Of a stretch of 5,097 nucleotides of DNA, positions 1-5,097 are shown piece after piece. Numbering within the stretch: position 1 is the first letter of the stretch; every line of letters starts with the position of its first letter. The stretch is from Aquirhabdus sp. GTDB lineage: Bacteria; Pseudomonadota; Gammaproteobacteria; Pseudomonadales; Moraxellaceae. Position numbers and translations under genes: made by a program. The notes beneath the pieces were generated by a model, which was not told the DNA's origin, did no database searches, and saw nothing but the letters and a program-made list of their open reading frames with translations. The stretch lies in NCBI GenBank assembly GCA_030152425.1, contig JASLJP010000173.1, positions 1-5,097 of the forward strand, read 5' to 3'.

Positions 1-30
1 GGTGGCCACTCGCTCCTGGCGGCACGACTG
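1..30 (+). other. Phosphopantetheine-attachment motif of peptidyl carrier domain
   Basis: The first ten codons read GGHSLLAARL, the conserved GGxS core of carrier domains. The serine codon at 10-12 is the predicted site of 4'-phosphopantetheine attachment. It shows that the window opens inside a carrier domain, so the GTG at 31 is not the gene start. Confidence 0.88.
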
Positions 31-2343
31 GTGTCGGGTCTACGCGCCTTCCCCGCTTACAGCCATATCACTATCCATGATCTGTATCAGCAGCGCCGTG
101 TTGGTGCAATTGCGGCCAAGATGGCAGAGCAATCCGAGCAGATCGACGATGCTGCACCATGGCAGCCCGAAGAGCTACAAGACCACACTTTGCGCCGCAT
201 CCTGTGTGGCGGCGCCCAATTGACTCTGCTGCCGTTTTTGATCAGCCTGCACATCTTGCAATGGCTGGCGCCGTTCTTTACCTATCACTATCTGACGGCC
301 ACACCGGATGACAACGTCTGGTGGGCGATCTTGGTCTCATTGGGCGTGTTCTTACTCACGCAGATGACCGGCTTTGTGGTGTCGATCATCGGCAAGCGTC
401 TACTGCTGTCCAATGTACAACCTGGCCGCTATCCCCTGTGGGGCGCGGTCTATCTGCGCTGGTGGCTGGCGGATCGCCTCTCCGATGTCGCGCCGGTGCA
501 TCTGCTGTCCGGTTCATCGTTGTATCACTGGTATCTGCGTGGGATGGGTGCATCGGTCGGCCGTGATGTGTCGATCGGCTCGATCCATATCCGGATGCCG
601 TCTCTGCTGACCATCGGCGATGGCGTGAGTATCGGCTCGTCGGTCAATCTGGAAAACGCCCGCGTCGAACGCGGTTGGCTGACCCTCGGCACCATTAATC
701 TTGAAGACGAAGCCTACGTGGGTTCCTATGCGATCTTGGAAAGCGATACGTGCATCAAGACCTATGGTCGACTAAACGGCCTGTCCGCACTGTCTCATGG
801 CCAAGTCATCGACGCCTATGATGTCTGGGACGGTGCACCCGCCAAGAAGATCGACACCTTTTCCCCCGACAGCTATCCACCACGTCCCGCGGTGAGCAAT
901 ACTCGATTGGCAGGCGAATTTGTATTCTTTTTCCTGAGCGTCATGGTCGTCGCGTGCTTGTTCTTTATCCCGATCTTTCCAACATTCATCATCGTCGACT
1001 GGTTCGACTCGCATTGGCTCAGTCCGCTCTTGGCGGCAGACGATGTGACGCTGACCGCCGTCCACTATTTTATTTTGGCCATCCCTGCCAGCACCGTGAT
1101 GGTCATTGTCACCGTACTGCTGTCGGTGGCGATTCGCTGGATTGCGCTGCCGCGTCTCAAGCCCGGTATTTCGTCGGTACATAGTGAAACCTACTACCGA
1201 AAATGGTTTGCCAATCAGATCCAAGAGTCGAGTCTGCAGATCCTGCGTGGGGTTTATGCTACCGTCTATGCGCCGACGTGGTACCGCATGCTGGGTGCCA
1301 AGGTCGGGCGCGATGCCGAGATCTCCACCGCCATGGGTGTGGTGCCGGATATGCTTACGCTCGGTGATGAGAGCTTTATTGCCGATGCCGTCATGCTGGG
1401 CGATGAAGAAATCAGCGGTGGCTGGATGATTCTCAAGCCGACTGTTGTTGGCAATCGCAGCTTTATCGGCAATGGTGCCTATGTGCCCGATGGCACCACC
1501 ATCCCCGATGGCGTGCTGATCGGCGTGCAGTCCAAAGCACCGGAACATCAGATCGGTGAAGGCGAAACGTGGTTTGGCTCTCCGCCGATCCGTCTGCCAG
1601 CACGTGAGAAAATGGTCGGTTTTACCGAAGGCCTGACGTTTAAACCGGGCTTCTTGCGCCGGATTGCGCGCGGCCTCATCGAAGCGATGCGTATCGTGCT
1701 GCCTTTGGCATTGACCATCGGCGTCGGTTATATGGTGGTGTTTTACGTCATTGATATTACCGAGTCGCGCGGCTGGCTGGCTGGCTTTGGCATGCTCATT
1801 TTGTCGGGACTACTGTATGGCATTGGCTGTTTTATCTTTGTCGGTTTGCTGAAATGGATCCTGATCGGGCGCTATAAGCCTAAATCGGTACCGATGTGGA
1901 CGCTATTTGTTTGGCTCAGCGAAGCGGTAACCAGTCTGCATGAGTCAGTCTCGGTGCCGAATTTCCTCAATTATCTGCGCGGTACGCCGTTCCTGCCGCA
2001 TATGTTCCGCCTGCTGGGCACTAAGATAGGCAAGCAGGTGTACTTGGATACCACGGACATCACTGAGTACGACTGTGTGACCATCGGGGATCGCGCCGAG
2101 CTGAATAGCTTCTGTGGCCCGCAGACCCATCTGTTCGAAGATCGCATCATGAAAATCGGCAACGTGATCATCGGTGATCGTGTGACCGTCAGCGCACGCA
2201 GTATCATCCTCTACCACGCCGAAGTCGGCCATGACGCCTATCTCGGCCCATTGACGCTGGTCATGAAAGGCGAGCAAATCCCTGCATCGAGTGCTTGGAC
2301 AGGCTCGCCGGCAGTGCCATGGCGCAAAACAGAGTCGTCCTAG
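1..2343 (+). CDS. Pls/PosA-family NRPS, C-terminal part (carrier-domain end plus membrane-bound terminal domain), 5' partial
   Basis: The frame is open from base 1 and gives 780 residues before TAG, so the start and the adenylation domain lie upstream. Residues 1-10 (GGHSLLAARL) are the phosphopantetheine-attachment core of a carrier domain, with Ser at residue 4. After a linker come three repeats of two hydrophobic segments followed by a soluble domain. Membrane helices lie near 70-95, 106-131, 305-333, 352-379, 565-585 and 592-622. Soluble domains lie near 140-290, 385-540 and 622-775, with hexapeptide-repeat (left-handed beta-helix) character and recurring endings such as GAPAKKI, GSPPIRL and GSPAVPW. 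This six-helix, three-domain order is known from poly-epsilon-lysine synthetase (Pls), where the soluble domains join monomers bound to the carrier. No classical condensation motif (HHxxxDG) is visible. It should act in the inner membrane; the monomer cannot be inferred without the adenylation domain. Family assignment is confident, product unknown. Confidence 0.88.
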   Translation, partial: GGHSLLAARLVSGLRAFPAYSHITIHDLYQQRRVGAIAAKMAEQSEQIDDAAPWQPEELQDHTLRRILCGGAQLTLLPFLISLHILQWLAPFFTYHYLTATPDDNVWWAILVSLGVFLLTQMTGFVVSIIGKRLLLSNVQPGRYPLWGAVYLRWWLADRLSDVAPVHLLSGSSLYHWYLRGMGASVGRDVSIGSIHIRMPSLLTIGDGVSIGSSVNLENARVERGWLTLGTINLEDEAYVGSYAILESDTCIKTYGRLNGLSALSHGQVIDAYDVWDGAPAKKIDTFSPDSYPPRPAVSNTRLAGEFVFFFLSVMVVACLFFIPIFPTFIIVDWFDSHWLSPLLAADDVTLTAVHYFILAIPASTVMVIVTVLLSVAIRWIALPRLKPGISSVHSETYYRKWFANQIQESSLQILRGVYATVYAPTWYRMLGAKVGRDAEISTAMGVVPDMLTLGDESFIADAVMLGDEEISGGWMILKPTVVGNRSFIGNGAYVPDGTTIPDGVLIGVQSKAPEHQIGEGETWFGSPPIRLPAREKMVGFTEGLTFKPGFLRRIARGLIEAMRIVLPLALTIGVGYMVVFYVIDITESRGWLAGFGMLILSGLLYGIGCFIFVGLLKWILIGRYKPKSVPMWTLFVWLSEAVTSLHESVSVPNFLNYLRGTPFLPHMFRLLGTKIGKQVYLDTTDITEYDCVTIGDRAELNSFCGPQTHLFEDRIMKIGNVIIGDRVTVSARSIILYHAEVGHDAYLGPLTLVMKGEQIPASSAWTGSPAVPWRKTESS

Positions 2344-2364
2344 CGGCCATATACCTGTTGCAAT

Positions 2365-2402
2365 AAAAAGCCCGATCTGCTGCCGCAGGATCGGGCTTTT
2401 TT
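2365..2402 (+). terminator. Intrinsic terminator of the Pls-like synthetase gene
   Basis: It begins 22 bases after the TAG stop. GCCCGATC (2370-2377) pairs perfectly with GATCGGGC (2389-2396). The stem is extended inside by TGC/GCA with one bulged G, closing on a TGCC loop. A run of six T follows (2397-2402) and five A precede the stem, so it could also work on the opposite strand. It separates the synthetase from the downstream tetR unit. Confidence 0.93.
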
Positions 2403-2457
2403 ATCGATATCGAAAAAAATGCTAAACGGACTGCATCTGCATGAATTGAAACAGTTA

Positions 2458-2466
2458 TGATATAAG
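2458..2466 (+). promoter_or_regulatory. Candidate extended -10 promoter for the tetR gene
   Basis: TGATATAAG matches an extended -10 element: TG, one base, then TATAAG, which is 5 of 6 to TATAAT. No good -35 lies 16-18 bp upstream, which is typical of extended -10 promoters. Transcription would start near 2473 and give a leader of about 160 nt that includes all the inverted repeats downstream. A second weak candidate is TTGCAC (2539-2544), 17 bp, TACTGT (2562-2567), which would lie inside the palindrome cluster. Confidence 0.4.
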
Positions 2467-2475
2467 ACAGGTGTG

Positions 2476-2503
2476 AACCGCGTATCTCATGCGTCGTGCG
2501 GTT
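2476..2503. repeat. Inverted repeat AACCGC-N16-GCGGTT
   Basis: AACCGC (2476-2481) and GCGGTT (2498-2503) are perfect 6-bp inverted arms. They lie just after the proposed transcription start, so they could form the first hairpin of the leader. The heptamer CATGCGT occurs in the loop (2488-2494) and again at 2513-2519. No function can be assigned from the sequence. Confidence 0.4.
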
Positions 2504-2535
2504 AAGGTGAAGCATGCGTGCGAGTCACAAAGCGT

Positions 2536-2555
2536 ACCTTGCACGCTGGCAAGGT
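2536..2555. promoter_or_regulatory. Inverted repeat ACCTTGC-N6-GCAAGGT, possible operator or hairpin
   Basis: The arms at 2536-2542 and 2549-2555 are perfect 7-bp inverted repeats in a 20-bp site, about 80 bp before the tetR start. It abuts the GTAC-rich palindromes that follow. The size suits a dimeric regulator site, but as RNA it would also be a stable hairpin with a 6-nt loop. No T-run follows, so it is not a terminator. Confidence 0.5.
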
Positions 2556-2557
2556 CT

Positions 2558-2580
2558 GTAGTACTGTACTACTCAGTACT
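2558..2580. promoter_or_regulatory. Overlapping palindromes, candidate TetR-family operator
   Basis: Two perfect inverted repeats share the same bases. GTAGTAC-T-GTACTAC (2558-2572) is a 15-bp palindrome. AGTACTG-N7-CAGTACT (2560-2566 with 2574-2580) is a 21-bp site centred 5 bp further on. They lie 54-77 bp before the tetR start codon. TetR-family repressors commonly bind palindromes of this size near their own promoters, so autoregulation is a reasonable inference. Binding is not shown by the sequence. Confidence 0.55.
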
Positions 2581-2610
2581 AAATACATGCTCTATACGCG
2601 ACGGTATTTA
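2580..2610. promoter_or_regulatory. Inverted repeat TAAATAC-N17-GTATTTA
   Basis: Perfect 7-bp arms at 2580-2586 and 2604-2610 are 24 bp apart start to start, a little over two helical turns. The first arm touches the end of the previous palindrome. Both arms are AT-rich, and the second lies 25 bp before the tetR start codon. It could be a widely spaced protein site; chance is more likely here than for the two preceding sites. Confidence 0.35.
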
Positions 2611-2634
2611 ATTTAGCAAACTCTGGATCTGATT

Positions 2635-3321
2635 ATGTCTGACGCCTCAAGCAGTAGTGCGACCCCTCTACGCGATGCAGTCTCTTTGCCGGCCATGCCG
2701 CAGACTCGACGCGGGATGGAGCGTCGTGAAGCGCTGCTGCAGGCTGCAGATGAGCTGTTTTTACAGCATGGTTTTGACGGGGTCAGCCTGGATAGCTTGG
2801 TGGCTCATGTAGGCGGTTCAAAAGCGTCTATCTATCAGTTTTTTGGCTGCAAAAAAGGCCTGTTGGTTGCACTCGTACAGCGTCGTCATGATGTGTTCTT
2901 TAGCGAAAATGCCTTGCCTTTCGAGCTGGGCGATGCGCCGATCAAGCAAGTGCTGAGTGAGACCGCAGTCAAGCTGTTTAACGGCTTTAACCAACCGGAT
3001 AAAATCGCCTTTATGCGCCTCATCGTGCGTGAGTCGCAGCGCGACCCTGAGATTGGCCGTATCGCTTATGAGCTTGGACCCGCCCGTGGGCAGTCCAATA
3101 TGGCAAAAATCCTCAGCGAAGCCGATGCGCGCGGCGAAATCTACTGCCCGCAGCCCTATGAGTCGGCCATCATGTTTGGTGGGTTCTTACAGCATATTAA
3201 ATGGCGTCTTTTGGTCGGGCTGCCGCCCTTTGAAGATGCCGTGAACGACGCGCATTTCTTTGAGTTCTTTATCAATAGTTTTTTACTCGCCCATCACCCG
3301 TCTTTACGTCCAGCATCCTGA
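2635..3321 (+). CDS. TetR/AcrR-family transcriptional regulator, AefR-like C-terminal half
   Basis: This 228-residue protein is a likely dimeric DNA-binding repressor. Residues 1-27 are a Ser/Ala-rich, probably flexible extension. The TetR-type N-terminal domain spans about 30-80, with the helix-turn-helix in the segment that runs from VSLDSLVAHVGG to SIYQFF (about 50-70). The C-terminal half (about 125-200) has the FMRLIVRES, ELGPARG and ARGEI pattern that I associate with AefR-like regulators. The ligand is unknown. ATG 2635 was chosen as the first in-frame ATG that covers the whole domain; only a weak TGGA (2624-2627) lies upstream. Met codons at 2695 and 2716 are alternatives that would remove only the extension. 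The gene is flanked by terminators and preceded by palindromes, so it is probably monocistronic and self-regulated. Targets could include the neighbouring synthetase, but nothing in the sequence shows this. Confidence 0.92.
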   Translation: MSDASSSSATPLRDAVSLPAMPQTRRGMERREALLQAADELFLQHGFDGVSLDSLVAHVGGSKASIYQFFGCKKGLLVALVQRRHDVFFSENALPFELGDAPIKQVLSETAVKLFNGFNQPDKIAFMRLIVRESQRDPEIGRIAYELGPARGQSNMAKILSEADARGEIYCPQPYESAIMFGGFLQHIKWRLLVGLPPFEDAVNDAHFFEFFINSFLLAHHPSLRPAS

Positions 3322-3373
3322 GCCCGCTCTGCTCATCTGTCTGCCATTATGTTTCACGCCGACTCGCCGTGTT

Positions 3374-3419
3374 GCGTGCGACCTCGCTGCCGCTTTGCGC
3401 AGGGCGTCACGCTATTTTT
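3374..3419 (+). terminator. Possible imperfect intrinsic terminator after tetR
   Basis: The outer stem pairs GCGTG (3374-3378) with CACGC (3408-3412), extended inward by AC/GT. An inner stem pairs CTG-CGC with GCG-CAG around a TTT loop (3387-3402). Bulges interrupt it. ATTTTT (3414-3419) follows after two bases. It lies about 50 bp after the tetR stop and directly before the argF promoter, which is a sensible place for a terminator. The interrupted stem makes it uncertain. Confidence 0.4.
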
Positions 3420-3442
3420 ACCTGTCTGCCTTAAATTTCGCG

Positions 3443-3448
3443 TATAAT
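3443..3448 (+). promoter_or_regulatory. Probable argF promoter, -10 element TATAAT
   Basis: A perfect TATAAT sits at 3443-3448. The -35 region is poor: the closest resemblance, TTTACC at 3417-3422, is 20 bp away, so an activator or a weak -35 is possible. Transcription would begin near 3455, giving a leader of about 115 nt before argF. No convincing ArgR box (two TGAATwwwwATTCA-like sites) is visible around it. Confidence 0.6.
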
Positions 3449-3524
3449 CGCTAGTTTTTCTGGCCTTACGCCATACCAGCACATGTTGCGGGTGTGCCTA
3501 GCGGCCGGAAAGACAGGAAGAATA

Positions 3525-3611
3525 ATGGAATTGCGAAAAAGTCTTTTTTGCAAAAGTTTCGCGGAGTTAGCATGTTGCGGTCAGTCAGTCAGCCTCCACG
3601 GCATTTTTTAA
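3525..3611 (+). CDS. Possible 28-codon leader ORF overlapping the start of argF
   Basis: An ATG at 3525 follows a good ribosome-binding sequence, AGGAAG (3515-3520), 4 bp away. The frame runs 28 codons to TAA at 3609-3611, beginning MELRKSLFCKSF. It is in a different frame from argF and ends 40 nt inside it, so its ribosomes would cross the argF ribosome-binding site and start codon. The peptide has one arginine and no arginine run, so a classical arginine attenuator is not supported. It has no recognisable domain. It may be a real coupling or leader ORF, or a chance ORF with a good ribosome site. Confidence 0.3.
   Translation: MELRKSLFCKSFAELACCGQSVSLHGIF
3563..3566 (+). promoter_or_regulatory. 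Ribosome-binding site that fixes the argF start
   Basis: GGAG lies 5 bp before ATG 3572. This supports that ATG over the in-frame GTG at 3494, which would add 26 residues not expected for this enzyme family. Confidence 0.75.
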
Positions 3612-4501
3612 GTTTGCTCGATACCACGCCCGATGAGCTCAACACGATCTTGAATCGTGCGATCGAGCTGAAAGCAATGCATCGTCAGGGCGTGCTCCAT
3701 CAACCGTTTCAAGGTCGTGTCCTCGGCATGATCTTTGAAAAATCGAGTACCCGTACCCGGATTTCCTTTGAAGCCGGTATGAGCCAACTGGGCGGCAGCG
3801 CGATCTTCCTTTCTCCGCGCGACACCCAGTTGGGTCGTGGTGAGCCGATCGAAGACTCGGCGCGCGTCATCTCGCGTATGGTCGATCTGGTCATGATCCG
3901 TACCTATGCCCATGAGACGGTCGAGCGCTTTGCTGCTTACTCCAAAGTGCCGGTCATTAACGGCCTGACAGATGATCATCATCCGTGTCAGTTGCTCGCC
4001 GACCTGCAGACCTTTAAAGAAATGCGTGGCGACTTTGCCGGTAAGACGTTTGCCTGGATTGGCGATGGCAATAACATGTGCAACTCCTATATCCATGCTG
4101 CCCATCAATTGGGCTTTAAGCTGAAAATCGCTTCGCCCTATGGCTTCGAGCCTGATCCTACACTGCTGGCGGAATACGCACACTGTGCAGAACTTGTGCC
4201 CAGTAGCGAGGACGCCGCAGAAGGCGCACATCTGGTCGCAACCGACGTGTGGACCAGCATGGGGCAAGAAGCTGAACAAAACATCCGTAAACGCCGTTTT
4301 GCCACCTACCAGATCACGCCACGTTTGCTGGATCTGGCCGATGAGGGTGTACTGTTTATGCATTGTCTGCCTGCTCATCGCGGTGAAGAGATCTCCGAAG
4401 ACCTACTCGATGACCCCCGCGCCGTGGTCTGGGATGAGGCGGAAAACCGGCTGCACGCCCAGAAGGCGCTGATGGAGTTTTTGCTGTCTCCTCGTATCTG
4501 A
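3572..4501 (+). CDS. argF: Ornithine carbamoyltransferase, anabolic type
   Basis: This cytosolic enzyme of arginine synthesis makes citrulline and phosphate from ornithine and carbamoyl phosphate. The protein has 309 residues, close to the roughly 305 usual for the short anabolic type, and appears intact. The carbamoyl-phosphate motif STRTR is at 59-63, HPCQ at 137-140, GDGNNMCNS (start of the second domain) at 164-172, the ornithine-loop motif DVWTSMGQE at 225-233, and HCLPAHRGEE with its catalytic cysteine at 264-273. The N-terminus is a few residues longer than typical before RHFLSLLD. ATG 3572 has GGAG at the right distance. The gene has its own promoter and a hairpin after the stop and is not accompanied by other arginine genes here. 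No catabolic arcA or arcC neighbours are present, which favours the biosynthetic role. Confidence 0.97.
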   Translation: MLRSVSQPPRHFLSLLDTTPDELNTILNRAIELKAMHRQGVLHQPFQGRVLGMIFEKSSTRTRISFEAGMSQLGGSAIFLSPRDTQLGRGEPIEDSARVISRMVDLVMIRTYAHETVERFAAYSKVPVINGLTDDHHPCQLLADLQTFKEMRGDFAGKTFAWIGDGNNMCNSYIHAAHQLGFKLKIASPYGFEPDPTLLAEYAHCAELVPSSEDAAEGAHLVATDVWTSMGQEAEQNIRKRRFATYQITPRLLDLADEGVLFMHCLPAHRGEEISEDLLDDPRAVVWDEAENRLHAQKALMEFLLSPRI

Positions 4502-4515
4502 CGCTATCGTGTTAT

Positions 4516-4551
4516 GGGTGCTGAACTGCTTCAGCGCCCAATCAATTCTTT
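4516..4551 (+). terminator. Hairpin after argF, probable intrinsic terminator
   Basis: GGGTGCTGAA (4516-4525) pairs with TTCAGCGCCC (4530-4539) through ten pairs, one of them G-U, around a CTGC loop. It starts 14 bases after the argF stop. The following bases, AATCAATTCTTT, are a weak U-tract, so termination may be partial. The stem is strong. Confidence 0.68.
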
Positions 4552-4560
4552 AAGTTACGT

Positions 4561-4589
4561 TTGCCCTACCATGCAGTGATTGCTATCCG
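4561..4589 (+). promoter_or_regulatory. Weak candidate promoter for the DedA-family gene
   Basis: TTGCCC (4561-4566) is 4 of 6 to the -35 consensus. It is followed after 17 bp by TATCCG (4584-4589), which is preceded by TGC and so has the extended -10 TG. The -10 hexamer itself matches at only three positions. It would give a leader of about 65 nt. It is the best candidate in this gap, but weak. Confidence 0.25.
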
Positions 4590-4660
4590 GCACCCCTCTC
4601 CGCCATCATCACCGGACAAACACGATAATACCTACGTCTCTTTGTTTAGACCCCTTCCCT

Positions 4661-5097
4661 ATGCTGCTTACCCCGTCGTTTATCAGTGAATTGATCCAGT
4701 ACAACACCTTGGGTGCTGCGATTGGCATCATTTTATTTTGCTATATCCAAGAAGATGCGGCGTTGATCTTGTCCGCATCGCTGGCCAGTGCGGGGTTGGT
4801 GCCCCTGTGGGTGTCGTGGACGGCCGTACTGTTTGGCATTTATAGCGGTGATCTGGCGATTTATTTTCTGGCTCGGGTTCTGCGTAAGCCGATGAAGGCT
4901 CTAAAAGCCAGTAAAAACAGTGATGCGGCTACCAGCTATACCGCCCGCGCTGATCACGACTACAGCAAGATCAGCAACAAAGAGCTGTTTATGTGTCGCT
5001 TTGTGCCGGGTCTGCGTACGGTTGTCTATGGCTGGTGTGGACTCAAGTGTATGCCGATCTGGCGCTTCGGCCATGTGGTGTTCTGGTCGGGTGTGGT
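4661..5097 (+). CDS. DedA/VTT-family inner-membrane protein, 3' partial
   Basis: The frame is open from ATG 4661 to the window end (145 full codons) out of roughly 200-220 usual for the family. A hydrophobic stretch near 16-50 contains the acidic pair E31-D32, followed by GIYSGDLAIYF (59-69), matching the family's GD...Y pattern. RFVPGLR (113-119) has the two arginines six residues apart that are functionally important in E. coli YqjA/YghB, followed by the usual Gly-rich, aromatic segment. DedA proteins are membrane proteins linked to lipid-carrier or phospholipid flipping, membrane potential and resistance to cationic peptides; which applies here is unknown. The stretch at about 78-107 is polar and lysine/serine-rich. 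The start is the only sensible one: a TGA lies in frame at 4577-4579, and no ATG or GTG lies between. No Shine-Dalgarno sequence is visible. Confidence 0.82.
   Translation, partial: MLLTPSFISELIQYNTLGAAIGIILFCYIQEDAALILSASLASAGLVPLWVSWTAVLFGIYSGDLAIYFLARVLRKPMKALKASKNSDAATSYTARADHDYSKISNKELFMCRFVPGLRTVVYGWCGLKCMPIWRFGHVVFWSGV

Noticed and set aside
31..33. GTG as start of a complete 770-residue membrane protein
   Set aside because: The frame is open upstream, and the ten codons before it encode a carrier-domain core, so the gene begins outside the window.
622..636. GVSIG, a formal GxSxG thioesterase-like motif
   Set aside because: It lies within hexapeptide-repeat sequence (IGDGVSIGSSV) and has no alpha/beta-hydrolase context.
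772..1548. Long open frame on the - strand inside the synthetase gene (258 codons)
   Set aside because: It lies wholly opposite a well-supported coding region, has a His/Asp/Arg-rich composition typical of antisense frames in GC-rich genes, and shows no domain.
2446..2451. TTGAAA as a -35 element for tetR
   Set aside because: It is only 4 or 9 bp from the two candidate -10 hexamers, far too close for a sigma-70 promoter.
2531..2555. H-type RNA pseudoknot from AGCGT/ACGCT interlocked with ACCTTGC/GCAAGGT
   Set aside because: The connecting loops would be 0, 0 and 1 nt, too short to span the stems, so the two pairings can only be alternatives.
3494..3496. In-frame GTG as the argF start
   Set aside because: It would add 26 lysine-rich residues absent from the family, has no suitable ribosome site, and ATG 3572 has GGAG 5 bp upstream.
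3608..4378. Long open frame on the - strand inside argF (256 codons)
   Set aside because: It is the antisense shadow of a fully conserved argF, with no recognisable motif and no promoter or ribosome site worth noting.

Overview
The window is about 5.1 kb of chromosomal-looking bacterial DNA of moderate-to-high GC. All protein genes lie on the + strand. Gene style and the ArgF sequence suggest a gammaproteobacterium or possibly a betaproteobacterium. A Moraxellaceae-type host is only a guess. There is no rRNA, tRNA, CRISPR array, insertion sequence or phage gene.

Layout: (1) Positions 1-2343 hold the 3' part of a Pls/PosA-type non-ribosomal peptide synthetase (NRPS). It begins inside a peptidyl-carrier domain at its phosphopantetheine-serine motif. 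It continues as the family's membrane-bound C-terminal region, with three pairs of membrane helices alternating with three hexapeptide-type soluble domains. A strong intrinsic terminator follows. (2) The 291-bp gap at 2344-2634 holds a possible extended -10 promoter and an unusually dense cluster of inverted repeats. (3) Positions 2635-3321 encode a TetR-family regulator with an AefR-like C-terminal half, probably followed by an imperfect hairpin terminator. (4) A promoter with a perfect TATAAT and a leader of about 115 nt come next. The leader carries a possible 28-codon ORF overlapping the start of argF, the anabolic ornithine carbamoyltransferase gene (3572-4501), which ends in a hairpin. 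(5) A 5' fragment of a DedA/VTT-family membrane protein starts at 4661 and runs off the window.

These look like separate transcription units rather than one operon, because each gap holds its own terminator-like or promoter-like sequence. The least ordinary content is the Pls-like synthetase terminus, which implies a peptide or isopeptide polymer of unknown identity, and the palindrome cluster in front of tetR, which looks like operator DNA for autoregulation and/or a structured leader. Links between the polymer synthetase, the TetR protein, ornithine metabolism and the DedA protein are inference from proximity only.
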